Source: a virus
IMG/VR virus record: IMGVR_UViG_3300018080_000152
Location: 1 to 64,000 of that record
Length of the DNA stretch: 64,000 bases
Strand: one strand, 5' to 3'
Part shown: in pieces, positions 19,877 to 28,243 of the stretch
Numbering within the stretch: the stretch's first letter is position 1
How the letters are laid out: the number at the start of each line of letters is the position of its first letter
Position numbers and translations under genes: made by a program
The notes under the pieces: generated by a model
Databases searched by the model: none
What the model was told of the DNA's origin: nothing
Seen by the model: only the letters and a program-made list of their open reading frames with translations

Positions 19877-21002
19877 CTAAGAACTCCTTCATTAATGTTC
19901 CAACTTTACTGTATGAAAAATCATACGCCCTATCAATTCCACCAGAGCTAAGTTTTTGTCTCAACTCTTTATTTTCATATACCATGCGCATTTGACTACG
20001 CAGTGCGTTGATATCTACAGCACACCAATCTTCGTTGCTTACCCATATATCTGACAGTGTTGCTTCTTCTGGTCTCATAAACACTGGCTCTAACGTACAT
20101 GGAGTTAATAGACCGGATTCTCCATGTTCTACATAATCTGCCGGTCCTCCTTCGTCAGTTAGGATAACTGGATTACCCAACGCCATAGCCTCGAAACCTG
20201 GAATCCCCCAGCCTTCGCCATAAGATGGTAGAACAAAACAGTCGCCGGTCTTATGGATTCTCATGACTTCTTCTGTCGTAAGCCATTGTGTAATAATAAT
20301 TTCGTTGTGATAATCTTTCAGTGATGGGTATAGCCGAAGACTTTCTTTTACATCTTGTGTTGCTGCTCTAATAATACGTGCTGCTTCGGATGGAGAAGAA
20401 CCTGCATCTGACTTGATAAGCAAGGAGACGGGTTCATTGGGTGTAAACTCCAAGTGAAACGCTTTCAATAGAGCAAACATGTTTTTGCGTCGTCTAAATT
20501 CGCCCATCGTGTAGAATGTAAATCTGCCTTCTACTTCCGGTATGGGATATGAATTGTATCTTTGGCTGTACTTAGATAAATCAACTGGGTGTGGAACTAC
20601 TGCTACTGGCGTATATACATCGCTGTTGTGGCAAGCTTCTACCATTTTGTTGTTAAAGACCCATACTTGGTCCATAGTATTTAGATGTTGTGCCCAGCAT
20701 GTATTGCGGAAATGACTAGTTTCACAAAGGAAAAGACCAATATTCAAGTCAAACCTGCCATGGTATTCCATTGTATGTGGAAGTACATTTTGTATACACA
20801 CATCACAATTTGATTCATCGTTTTGTTCAAGCTCTAGAATACGTTCTGGCACGACGGTCTCGCTTTTATGAGTAGCGCTACCAAGACTTATAGCTCGTGG
20901 AACCACTTCTATTCCAACACTGTCCAGTGCTAGAATATAGTTTTGTGATGCGTTTCCCCATCCAGTGCCATCTTTGAAGTTGGATATGTATAAGACTTTC
21001 AT
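19794..21002 (-). CDS. GT4-type glycosyltransferase
   Basis: 402 residues. The N-terminus KVLYISNFKDGTGWGN has the glycine-rich acceptor loop; the C-terminal half has FVLPSYGEGWGIPGFEAMAL then GNPVILTD, a textbook GT4 E-x7-E donor site. FTFYTMGEFRRRKN is the conserved 'G...RK' strand. The last ~27 residues are encoded in the overlap with the downstream kinase gene. Start has only weak Shine-Dalgarno support, but it overlaps the stop of 20999-22687 (ATAAATG), consistent with coupled translation. Confidence 0.85.
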   Translation of the reverse strand: MKVLYISNFKDGTGWGNASQNYILALDSVGIEVVPRAISLGSATHKSETVVPERILELEQNDESNCDVCIQNVLPHTMEYHGRFDLNIGLFLCETSHFRNTCWAQHLNTMDQVWVFNNKMVEACHNSDVYTPVAVVPHPVDLSKYSQRYNSYPIPEVEGRFTFYTMGEFRRRKNMFALLKAFHLEFTPNEPVSLLIKSDAGSSPSEAARIIRAATQDVKESLRLYPSLKDYHNEIIITQWLTTEEVMRIHKTGDCFVLPSYGEGWGIPGFEAMALGNPVILTDEGGPADYVEHGESGLLTPCTLEPVFMRPEEATLSDIWVSNEDWCAVDINALRSQMRMVYENKELRQKLSSGGIDRAYDFSYSKVGTLMKEFLDGTRSPILSDRARTLREKHCCTGLAKI

Positions 21003-22687
21003 TTATTTTGTTCTCTTACTCGTTGAATGTATGGCGGAACCGCTTCCTGAATAAGGCCAGTGCGCCGTTGTTCCCAATAATTACGTGTTTCACACAAATC
21101 TATTAGAGATGCTATTGCCTCTGCTTGACCAAATGGCCTATATTGTGGCTTATCTACAATGGCGCTATCCTCAGAATAGTGTAAACCACCATAACTAGAT
21201 ACCGCCTGACCATAATTTAGGTCGCGAATCATACGTAGCATGACGTATGAATTTATTTCATCCACTTCGCCCCAGATGTTTGCCACACCCCATCTCACAA
21301 AATCTTCAATCGATAGGTTGTCTGGAATGTTTAGATTTGGATTTTTTGCTGCACATTCTGAGTCCCATGTTTCTTCATGTGGTCGCAATTCTACTCCGTC
21401 GATAATCTTTTCCCAAACCTTGGATGTGCGGTCCCAATCATAGTGTGTGCGACATGCGCGGTATGCATCGTGGCCAGCTTTTAATCTTAGAGATTCTGGC
21501 TTGCGCAAGAACAATCCAAGCTTTGTAGCTAGGTCTTGGTTGTTTGGCAGCGCACGATAAGCGTGGGTTTCCGACTCTCTGAACATGCGTTCTACTTCAA
21601 TTGGTGTGCCTTTGAGATTTCTCACAACAGAAGCCATTGCGGAATAATCTACTGACATTACTGGGACACCACAAGCGGCAGCCTCAACCTGTGGCATACC
21701 AAACCCTTCACAGATAGCATATTGAATATAGACATCAAAACAGTTAATGATAGCAGCAAGGTCTTGCGTGCTTACACCATTTTGTGAGGTGGGCATATGT
21801 GCTCGTGGTTGTCCACACTTAGGACACGTTTGTACAGCATCATGAAAGAATGATGGGAACACCTTACCGCACTCATGACACATGTATGTACATAAGATTT
21901 TGTGTCCGATGCCTGATTCTCGTATTAGTCTTGGTATGTCCCATCCAATATCTGGATATGCTGTGTGTAGATAAAGAAATGTTTTCTTTCCAATGTCTGG
22001 ATATTGTCTTAGAAACAGCTTAAATGCTTGAATCAAATCTGGGTAGAGCTTGCGTTTTTGGTTACGCATAATTGTACCAACAATATTAACACCTTTCTCA
22101 AAACCCATGGCTTCTCGGTGTGCATCTTTATCTGGAACTGGTTTTAATAATTCGCCGTTCGCTGCCGGTGGAGCTAGACCGCAATAATTGACAGCTTCAT
22201 TGGTTTCTTCCAATAGTGTGTCTCTACCAAATTCAGAATATGCGCATACTGAATCAGCATTGATGTATGTAGCTAACCAATTTTCCATTTGAGGGGCGCT
22301 ATCAACCGTTGGCATAATAGCCCAATGAAAGTTCTTGCGAAATGGCGAGCGTGCTGTGTATTCAAACATCCACCAGTCACGTATATCCAAAACAACATCA
22401 GGCTTGAAGTCCAAGCAGATTTCTTCTAATCTCCACGCCCCCCATTGATTGGCAGCTTGTGAGTTGTAGTGCTCTGCTTGTTCATCGTTGTCTGGCATGC
22501 AACCATAATAGGTCCATGGTATAGTACGACCACGAGGGTCATTATAGTGACCATACCCACCAAGCTCAGCTATTTCATATTTTCCAGTAGCATGTAATCG
22601 TGATAGCACTTCGTGTCCATAAATACCATAGCCGGTATTCAGGAACGTTGCCTCACCCATCCACAAAATCCTGGGTTTTCTTGACAT
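20999..22687 (-). CDS. GT4-type glycosyltransferase with inserted zinc ribbon
   Basis: 562 residues. The GT-B donor site is at DVYIQYAICEGFGMPQVEAA then CGVPVMSVD (~325-355). Between the two halves, at ~270-300, is an unusual Cys4 insertion (CHECGKVF ... CPKCGQPRA), a zinc ribbon normally absent from these enzymes. The C-terminal ~130 residues are helical and may mediate interactions. It follows SSB with a 35-nt overlap, and begins the sugar operon with an AGGA site. Confidence 0.8.
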   Translation of the reverse strand: MSRKPRILWMGEATFLNTGYGIYGHEVLSRLHATGKYEIAELGGYGHYNDPRGRTIPWTYYGCMPDNDEQAEHYNSQAANQWGAWRLEEICLDFKPDVVLDIRDWWMFEYTARSPFRKNFHWAIMPTVDSAPQMENWLATYINADSVCAYSEFGRDTLLEETNEAVNYCGLAPPAANGELLKPVPDKDAHREAMGFEKGVNIVGTIMRNQKRKLYPDLIQAFKLFLRQYPDIGKKTFLYLHTAYPDIGWDIPRLIRESGIGHKILCTYMCHECGKVFPSFFHDAVQTCPKCGQPRAHMPTSQNGVSTQDLAAIINCFDVYIQYAICEGFGMPQVEAAACGVPVMSVDYSAMASVVRNLKGTPIEVERMFRESETHAYRALPNNQDLATKLGLFLRKPESLRLKAGHDAYRACRTHYDWDRTSKVWEKIIDGVELRPHEETWDSECAAKNPNLNIPDNLSIEDFVRWGVANIWGEVDEINSYVMLRMIRDLNYGQAVSSYGGLHYSEDSAIVDKPQYRPFGQAEAIASLIDLCETRNYWEQRRTGLIQEAVPPYIQRVREQNK

Positions 22688-23036
22688 TCTTTCGTCCTAA
22701 TAATACGCTTTGAAAATTAAACTTGTCTACTCTAAACACTACACGATTTATCTTAGTTCCATCATCTAGTGTGACTGCATAACTACAAGCCGAAGCTCTA
22801 TCTATTACAAGTAGCTCACCCTTTTTACAGAATTTTGCCACAGTTTCGGCAGCAGTATCCCATATTTCAAAATCTAAAAATTGTGTTTGCTCCACAGTAG
22901 TTTTGTCAGATTTTTTGAATTGTCTATTAACAGCTAGTGTAAAATTTGTCAGAGCGATGGGATTCTTTCCAGGTCGCTCGTGACTAGTAAGTACCGGGTC
23001 TGCCGCTAATCTCCCAACAAAATGACATTCATTCAT
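22653..23036 (-). CDS. ssb: Single-stranded DNA-binding protein
   Basis: 127 residues with the OB-fold of bacterial SSB: MNECHFVGRLAADPVL at the N-terminus, FTLAVNR at ~33, FLDFEIWDTAAETVAKFCKKG at ~53-73 and a closing VDKFNF strand. It lacks the long flexible linker of bacterial SSB, but ends acidic (DFVDG). It coats ssDNA at the phage replication fork and would interact with the polymerase and helicase encoded nearby. The GT gene downstream overlaps its 3' end by 35 nt. Confidence 0.85.
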   Translation of the reverse strand: MNECHFVGRLAADPVLTSHERPGKNPIALTNFTLAVNRQFKKSDKTTVEQTQFLDFEIWDTAAETVAKFCKKGELLVIDRASACSYAVTLDDGTKINRVVFRVDKFNFQSVLLGRKNVKKTQDFVDG

Positions 23037-23608
23037 TGATTCACTCCTTGTAATTCCTCGTCATCTGTTCCAAGCGTAAATAATTCACGAATTAACATAA
23101 AGCCTTCCAATAGTCCTTCGCTATCAGCTATTTCATCGTGTTTATCAGAAAAGCCATTTCTACAACCATCTGTGACAATTGCATCAAGTTTTTCTTCCTT
23201 CATTATATCGCTCATATCCATGAATGGACTTAAATTTATGCTGTTGAAGTCTTCATATGATAACGTTTCCTTGCCAGACATAAACTTAATCATAGACGTA
23301 TCATATTCCATTCTTATGCACTGAGATATAATAGTGTATATTATATATGCTCTTTGTACATACATTGGACATGATATAGTCCATTCACACAATTCTTGTC
23401 CATCTTCGTCATACGCACATACAAAGACTCCTTCTGGTTTATACTCGTGGTATAACCTTGAGAAGGCAACCACTGGATATTCGACGCGCCCTGGAAAGTG
23501 TGTAACACAACCAGTATCGGTCTTCTTTACGACGACCCGATATTCATTACGGTCGAGAATTTCTTCGACTGTATTCGGGGATTTTTCTTCGGTGTTGTTG
23601 TTTATCAT
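23033..23608 (-). CDS. Hypothetical acidic protein upstream of ssb
   Basis: About 191 residues from ATG 23608; a TTG at 23626 is also in frame. Family not recognised. The protein is acidic, with a central segment containing FVCAYDEDGQELCEWTISCP and a hydrophobic IIYTIISQC stretch too short for a sure membrane helix. It overlaps the ssb start by 4 nt. A TTGACA-N18-TACAAT promoter ends 4 nt before the ATG, so the message may be leaderless. Confidence 0.5.
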   Translation of the reverse strand: MINNNTEEKSPNTVEEILDRNEYRVVVKKTDTGCVTHFPGRVEYPVVAFSRLYHEYKPEGVFVCAYDEDGQELCEWTISCPMYVQRAYIIYTIISQCIRMEYDTSMIKFMSGKETLSYEDFNSINLSPFMDMSDIMKEEKLDAIVTDGCRNGFSDKHDEIADSEGLLEGFMLIRELFTLGTDDEELQGVNQ

Positions 23609-23612
23609 ATCT

Positions 23613-23642
23613 ATTGTACCAGCCAAACCTCGTTGCTGTCAA
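23613..23642 (-). promoter_or_regulatory. Sigma70-type promoter before 23033-23608
   Basis: On the - strand TTGACA (23642-23637), 18-nt spacer, TACAAT (23618-23613). The predicted start of transcription falls at or next to the ATG 23608, implying a leaderless mRNA. Confidence 0.5.
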
Positions 23643-25529
23643 CTATATCTGCCAAACTTTTTGAATAACAAACGAACTATTACCTTTGCGCGTGTTTTTT
23701 TCTCCCTGCACTAAGACGGTATTGCCCTCATACAAAATATGATTGTTCTCTCTCCACACATCTGAAAATACCACAGCGTCGTCTATTGCACAGGAACTAT
23801 CAGACATACCAATAAAGGCCATCTTCTGACCAGGATTCTTTCCTCGCTTAGTTTTCACTTCTTTTGTTCTTGTGATTTCTACGGCCAATACAGTATATCC
23901 GCTATGTCCCATCAACACTTCTTTGCATGTACAATTAGCCTCAACTGCTTTTTCACAACCGTCAACCTTACTACAGGTTATGGACGCCCCCAAGTATTTA
24001 TCTTCACACCAAGCAATATAGTCAGCAGTATCATGTAATTTGTATGGAGGCTTCGCTAGTAGCTCTGCGAGGTCAGACACTATCTTTACGCGCTTGGCGT
24101 TGTGGCATCCACCACCTTCTTTTTTGGTGCTGCCACATTCACGCAAGGCACTCAATAGATTTCCATAGCGCTTATCGGTGTTCTGTGTCAGAATCCACTC
24201 TTGTTCTTTCTTGGTTAGCTTATTCCACACACCAATCTCGTATAACATAGACGTGCGTGATTTCTTTAAGTAATCTAAACCACCAGAGGAAATTATGGCT
24301 TCATTAACTGTAACCGGAACGTTATTTGCAAACAACAACAGATAATCCATCCAAGACCAATCATAAACATCTTTACCAGATGACTCGCGTGCTTCCTTTG
24401 CTTTGTCAAACACTTTAAGCAAGGCAGCATTCCCTATTTGTTTGATGTCTCCAATCCCAAAGTAAATCTTATTGTCTTTCACGTATGGGATATCTTCTTG
24501 GTCTCTAAAATCTGGGACGCAAACCTCTACGTCTGCGAGCTTGGCATCGTTGACCAACTCATACACTTCCTCCCCGGTGTCTTGTTTCCACTGAGCACCA
24601 TCTAAATAAGAGCAGTAAAACTGGACGGGGAAGTGAGCTTTAACATAGGCGGTCCAGTAGCCACCCTCCCCATAACACACGGCGTGGGATTTGTTGAAGG
24701 AGTACCGCTGAGATTCACGAATCCAGCCGAAGATTTCCTGGGCCTGTTCCTTGCTCACAATCCCCTGCGAAGAACAACCGGATTCAAAGTCGCCCCACAC
24801 CTTAGCCATAATATCGGCTTTCTTCTTACCAATAGCTTTGCGCAATATGTCAGCTTGTTGCAAGTCAAATCCGGCCAGTGTTACGGCAATATTCATGCTC
24901 TGTTCTTGGTATGTGAGAACACCATACGTGGTGTTTAGTATGGGCTCCAACGCAGGATGTAGATACTCAACTGCTTCCACAAGGTGTTTTCTATCCTTGT
25001 AGTGTTCGGTCATAGACTTGGCTGGAAAGATTTCCATGTCTTCATCTTCAACTAAAGCCGTGCCGTCATAGCCAGGAAACCAGAGTTGGGTTTGCCCCTT
25101 GCGATTGCTTTTATGTCTTACTAGCTCATGTTTGTTGTGGTCTAATATGACACGCGACTGACCATTTAACTCGCCAGTCTCTTCGTCAGCAAATTCCAAC
25201 GTGATACCCCTATGGAATCTTACGTAGGGTTTGGACATAGCACGAAGACATCCGGGACGAATCAAACTTACTAAAGCTCCTAGTTCTTCCAAGCTTTCTG
25301 GTTTAATATGCATAGCCCAGGTTTTTCCAAGATGGCCTTCAAGCTGAAACACACCCTTAGTGCTACCGTCCGCCAGCAAGTTCCATGTGCGTGCGCATGT
25401 ATGTGGAATGTTGTAGATATCCACATCGATACCCAGCGGTAGTTGCCCTTGATGGGCGTCACCATCTATAATATCGTCAGTTCCAATAATTGGGAACTGG
25501 CAGCCGCAGTTGTATATTAGTTTACCCAT
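23643..25529 (-). CDS. dnaE: DNA polymerase III alpha, C-terminal half (split DnaE)
   Basis: 628 residues covering the region of DnaE after the catalytic palm. Residues 55-80 (STKGVFQLEG) match the DnaE FQLES motif; ALVSLIRPGCL, TYGVLTYQEQSMNIA and SFNKSHAVCYG are fingers-domain signatures; the last ~85 residues form the OB-fold (VLAVEITRTKEVKTKRGK ... VFSDVW). None of the three catalytic aspartates is here; all lie in the other half at 28244-30199. The protein starts at ATG 25529 immediately after the upstream stop. The two polypeptides must presumably associate to make an active replicase. Confidence 0.85.
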   Translation of the reverse strand: MGKLIYNCGCQFPIIGTDDIIDGDAHQGQLPLGIDVDIYNIPHTCARTWNLLADGSTKGVFQLEGHLGKTWAMHIKPESLEELGALVSLIRPGCLRAMSKPYVRFHRGITLEFADEETGELNGQSRVILDHNKHELVRHKSNRKGQTQLWFPGYDGTALVEDEDMEIFPAKSMTEHYKDRKHLVEAVEYLHPALEPILNTTYGVLTYQEQSMNIAVTLAGFDLQQADILRKAIGKKKADIMAKVWGDFESGCSSQGIVSKEQAQEIFGWIRESQRYSFNKSHAVCYGEGGYWTAYVKAHFPVQFYCSYLDGAQWKQDTGEEVYELVNDAKLADVEVCVPDFRDQEDIPYVKDNKIYFGIGDIKQIGNAALLKVFDKAKEARESSGKDVYDWSWMDYLLLFANNVPVTVNEAIISSGGLDYLKKSRTSMLYEIGVWNKLTKKEQEWILTQNTDKRYGNLLSALRECGSTKKEGGGCHNAKRVKIVSDLAELLAKPPYKLHDTADYIAWCEDKYLGASITCSKVDGCEKAVEANCTCKEVLMGHSGYTVLAVEITRTKEVKTKRGKNPGQKMAFIGMSDSSCAIDDAVVFSDVWRENNHILYEGNTVLVQGEKNTRKGNSSFVIQKVWQI

Positions 25530-25793
25530 TTATTTTACCCAACTTAGAGACCAACTATCGCCTGGGGCGCTTTCAATGCCTCCCCACACACCATGGAAGT
25601 ATAATGGATAATCCTTACCAAAACACTGTTTAGTAGGACACCACAATTCTTCTCTTTTGCAACTTTCGTATGCCTTCCGCATTGCCTCTTTTCTTTTGAT
25701 GGTTTCTGTGTCATCCTCGTACCAATCAATTTCCGGCGGCTGGGTGCGGTCCTCAACATACTCCATTTTATTACCGCATAATGGACAATACAC
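25530..25793 (-). CDS. Small zinc-ribbon protein
   Basis: 87 residues starting MYCPLCGNKM, with a second Cys pair at CPTKQC (~52-57), giving a C-x2-C ... C-x4-C zinc-binding module. Its stop is adjacent to the start of the polymerase C-half. Family not recognised; this kind of protein is often a short DNA- or RNA-binding accessory in phages. Confidence 0.5.
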   Translation of the reverse strand: MYCPLCGNKMEYVEDRTQPPEIDWYEDDTETIKRKEAMRKAYESCKREELWCPTKQCFGKDYPLYFHGVWGGIESAPGDSWSLSWVK

Positions 25794-26044
25794 TATACTG
25801 TTCTCCTTACGTCTTTCACACGTCTTTCAAATTCTTTCCAATCTCTTGTCCACAAATAAGCAAATTGGTTGTCTAAACTACTGCCAGCATTTTTACACAC
25901 ACACTTATCTAGTACGAAATCTATGATGTCATTTAGGTGCTTGATTTTAGATTCCAACGCCACTATTTCTGTTGGACAAATGGTCGTGTAAATACTACGG
26001 CCAATGTCAGCAGAGTGACCAATGCGCGGTCCTGGGTGTCCCAT
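25793..26044 (-). CDS. Hypothetical small protein
   Basis: 83 residues from ATG 26044, chosen because AGGAG lies 7 nt upstream; the longer in-frame start at 26104 overlaps the preceding gene. It begins MGHPGPRIGHSADIG and has a helical middle (EIVALESKIKHLNDIIDFVLDK) with CVCK and a basic C-terminus. No family recognised. Confidence 0.5.
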   Translation of the reverse strand: MGHPGPRIGHSADIGRSIYTTICPTEIVALESKIKHLNDIIDFVLDKCVCKNAGSSLDNQFAYLWTRDWKEFERRVKDVRRTV

Positions 26045-26054
26045 AACTATGCTC

Positions 26055-26429
26055 CTAACAACAACGTGTTCCAAGTAGCAACTGAATGTTTTCAGTTCCA
26101 ACACCGTGTTCGGATGCTATGCTACTAGCCATAACAGCCAAGTCTTCCAGCGTATACTGTTTGTTGTCTATTTGACCACAGTCTATATCTGCCAAGACCT
26201 GCCCCATGATAAAGCTATTGTCATCACTAAAGATGTCCTTCTCGTAACAAACTTCATGTAGGGCTTCTGAAAAATCATCTGGGTCATTCACATCTAAGTT
26301 ATGTTTTTTAATGTAAGCTGCTATTTCAGTTTTGAATATAACAGCTATATCATCATTACTTAGTCTATAACCAAGCATTATGAATGACGACGTACTACTA
26401 TTACTTACGAATCCACTTCTAACTTTCAT
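26055..26429 (-). CDS. Small protein with N-terminal RxGFVSNSSTSSF motif
   Basis: 124 residues beginning MKVRSGFVSNSSTSSFI. This N-terminal Ser-rich motif recurs in otherwise unrelated phage and bacterial hypothetical proteins and reappears in this window inside 60363-60869. Its role is unknown. The remainder is acidic and helical. It overlaps 26426-26656 by 4 nt. Confidence 0.55.
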   Translation of the reverse strand: MKVRSGFVSNSSTSSFIMLGYRLSNDDIAVIFKTEIAAYIKKHNLDVNDPDDFSEALHEVCYEKDIFSDDNSFIMGQVLADIDCGQIDNKQYTLEDLAVMASSIASEHGVGTENIQLLLGTRCC

Positions 26430-26656
26430 ATTGGTTTCTCCATTACATAAACAATAATTTTTTCAATCCTGTTTTCAATTGGCAGCCACTTAACCTCCAC
26501 AACTTCCAGCGCTTCATGTTCAACATACATGAAATCTCCAACACGAGGTACTGCTAAACACAATATCGGGTCATGCAGCTTTTGTTTTAATGTGCCGTCT
26601 TCATGCATGAGATACACTGCTATTTTAGGTATTATATCTACTAGGTCAACATTCAT
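26426..26656 (-). CDS. Hypothetical small protein
   Basis: 76 residues from ATG 26656, preceded by AAGGTG; an in-frame ATG at 26698 lies inside the upstream gene and lacks a site. Predicted to be beta-rich (KIAVYLMHEDGTLK ... ALEVVEVKWLPIENRIEKII). No family recognised. It sits among the small genes separating the two polymerase halves. Confidence 0.45.
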   Translation of the reverse strand: MNVDLVDIIPKIAVYLMHEDGTLKQKLHDPILCLAVPRVGDFMYVEHEALEVVEVKWLPIENRIEKIIVYVMEKPI

Positions 26657-26657
26657 A

Positions 26658-26849
26658 TTAGTACACCTTATATAATTTAGGACGTGGGTCTGGGTCATGT
26701 TCGTTGTTTATTCGTTGTCCCCAGATTTCAAATCGAGACTGGCCTGCTTGCCAATGTAACTTCCAACCCAATAACCACGCTATGGGATTCATACAGTGAC
26801 ATGCTGTGCGCACAGGCCAATACCACGGATAGTCTTTGGCTAACGTCAT
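26658..26849 (-). CDS. Hypothetical Trp-rich small protein
   Basis: 63 residues from ATG 26849 (GAAGGG 9 nt upstream); the first ATG at 26858 has no spacing for a ribosome site. Aromatic residues are abundant (YPWYWPVR, WLLGWKLHW), but no clear membrane helix is seen. It overlaps the exonuclease gene by 4 nt and ends 1 nt before the next gene, which supports it being real. Confidence 0.45.
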   Translation of the reverse strand: MTLAKDYPWYWPVRTACHCMNPIAWLLGWKLHWQAGQSRFEIWGQRINNEHDPDPRPKLYKVY

Positions 26850-27517
26850 GCGAAACATCCCTTCATTTCCAAGCGACGGCGACCATCCTCATTGGGGCTG
26901 GTCATATATTGGCCGAGCTTTATTAAGCGCTGGGCTATTTTCGCCGTCCATTCCACATCCCACATAGCATCATGTGCTCCTTGCTCAATCTCTTCCTTGG
27001 GAACTCCCATCCACTCAAGTACGGTTGTCAGCTTCAAGTTCTTTAGCTCTGGATTATTCCTGTGCCAAAACCACATATGTTCCATGACATCAAAGTGAAA
27101 CACTGGATTCAACAACGTTTGATTACCCCATTTGTTGTCCCAGTATCCGTACTTCTGACAATACCTATTCATAATTGGCATGTCAAAGTTGTCGCCGCCA
27201 TAGTAAACTGGCGTGGGCGCACCAAACGTATTCTTTTGTTTGTTGATGTTGTGCTTCTGTATCCAAGCTGCCCATGTGGGAAACATCACAGATGCTTCTG
27301 GGGCATCCATCAACTGCTCTTTGGTTAGCCCATTAACACGCAGCGCTTCATCCTCTAGACTTTCAAAGTCCTCTGGTTTCATCAGTGTCTTAAATGTGTC
27401 TTTGACCGCTAATGAATTTCTATCCAGAATGAGAGCCCCAATCTGAATCACTTCGCAAGTTTTAGAGTCTTTTCCGCCTGTCTCAAAATCGAACACACAT
27501 AGATGTCTGTTATCCAT
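26846..27517 (-). CDS. DnaQ-like 3'-5' proofreading exonuclease
   Basis: 223 residues of the DEDDh family. Exo I: VFDFETGG at ~9-16 (D and E); Exo II: YYGGDNFDMPIMNRY at ~104-118; Exo III: HDAMWDVEWT at ~181-190 (H and D). It should remove 3' mismatches and likely serves as the proofreading subunit for the split DnaE, with its gene lying between the two halves. ORF begins MDNRH. A C-terminal basic/glutamate helix follows the catalytic domain. Confidence 0.85.
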   Translation of the reverse strand: MDNRHLCVFDFETGGKDSKTCEVIQIGALILDRNSLAVKDTFKTLMKPEDFESLEDEALRVNGLTKEQLMDAPEASVMFPTWAAWIQKHNINKQKNTFGAPTPVYYGGDNFDMPIMNRYCQKYGYWDNKWGNQTLLNPVFHFDVMEHMWFWHRNNPELKNLKLTTVLEWMGVPKEEIEQGAHDAMWDVEWTAKIAQRLIKLGQYMTSPNEDGRRRLEMKGCFA

Positions 27518-27529
27518 TGGCCTTATCCA

Positions 27530-28177
27530 TTAATTAGTTAATTGTTGAGTAGATATTTTCATACATAAATCCAAAAATCGTTCCATTGTCAAATCCCATT
27601 TCATAGTATTGACATTCTTGTGCAACCATTGCACATTTCCTTCTTCGTATGGTTTTGCGCTATCAATCCTGTCTAACGATGCGTCAACATTCATGGTAAG
27701 CGATTCACCAGATAGAGCACATTTGCGACCTTGTTGTTCAAACAGTTGCCATATATAGTCGATTGTGATATTGAGTTCAATATGACGACTTTTTGCATTT
27801 GTGCGTAATGCTTTCCAAAGTCTCTTACCTATGTGGTCGTGGTCTGGGGATTGATTTGGTCTCAAACACCCACACGAATTGGTGTTGCCGCTGGTTAAAG
27901 CGTATCTTTTAACCTTAAATTCATTTCCACAATCACACTTACATAAACACACCGGATGGCCACTGTCGCTCTTGGTAAAATACGGGTCTATAACCACAAG
28001 CTTACCTATGCGAGCGCCACTTTCTATTCTGCGTCTTTTGCGAAATCCATATTTAGTATTTGCCAAGTAAGAAATATTAGATTTGTGACATCCCAGTTCG
28101 CTTGCTATGTCTTCCGCTCGTCTGTTTTTTGTGACATATTCTTCATACAGCCACTCTTTTGTAACTTCAATTGCCAT
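27530..28177 (-). CDS. HNH homing endonuclease between polymerase halves
   Basis: 215 residues with GGGAG 7 nt before the ATG. Residues ~20-45 form a helix-turn-helix (AEDIASELGCHKSNISYL). A Cys4 module (CLCKCDCGNEF ... CGCLR) at ~75-105 is likely a zinc-binding specificity domain. The catalytic part is CALSGESL ... ASLDRIDS then GNVQWLHKNVNTMK, as in phage HNH/AP2-type homing nucleases. The gene lies directly after the 5' half of dnaE, and carries its own promoter-like sequence and hairpin. A close relative is at 32824-33351. Confidence 0.8.
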   Translation of the reverse strand: MAIEVTKEWLYEEYVTKNRRAEDIASELGCHKSNISYLANTKYGFRKRRRIESGARIGKLVVIDPYFTKSDSGHPVCLCKCDCGNEFKVKRYALTSGNTNSCGCLRPNQSPDHDHIGKRLWKALRTNAKSRHIELNITIDYIWQLFEQQGRKCALSGESLTMNVDASLDRIDSAKPYEEGNVQWLHKNVNTMKWDLTMERFLDLCMKISTQQLTN

Positions 28178-28193
28178 ATAACTGCTCCCATGA

Positions 28194-28224
28194 AATAAAG
28201 TAAACCTTGATTTACTTTATTATA
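28194..28224 (-). promoter_or_regulatory. Late-type promoter overlapping an 11-bp hairpin, HNH leader
   Basis: A perfect 11-bp stem (28194-28204 with 28211-28221, 6-nt loop) lies just upstream of the HNH ribosome-binding site. On the - strand the -10 box TATAAT (28224-28219, within TGGTGTATAAT) overlaps the 5' arm. Transcripts starting here would lack that arm, while read-through from the polymerase gene would contain the whole hairpin. This resembles the regulation of T4 homing endonuclease genes. Confidence 0.5.
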
Positions 28225-28243
28225 CACCACAACTAGATAAATC

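Noticed and set aside
23641-23642. Terminator in the 16-nt gap upstream of the polymerase C-half
   Set aside because: No stem-loop with a T-run is present there.
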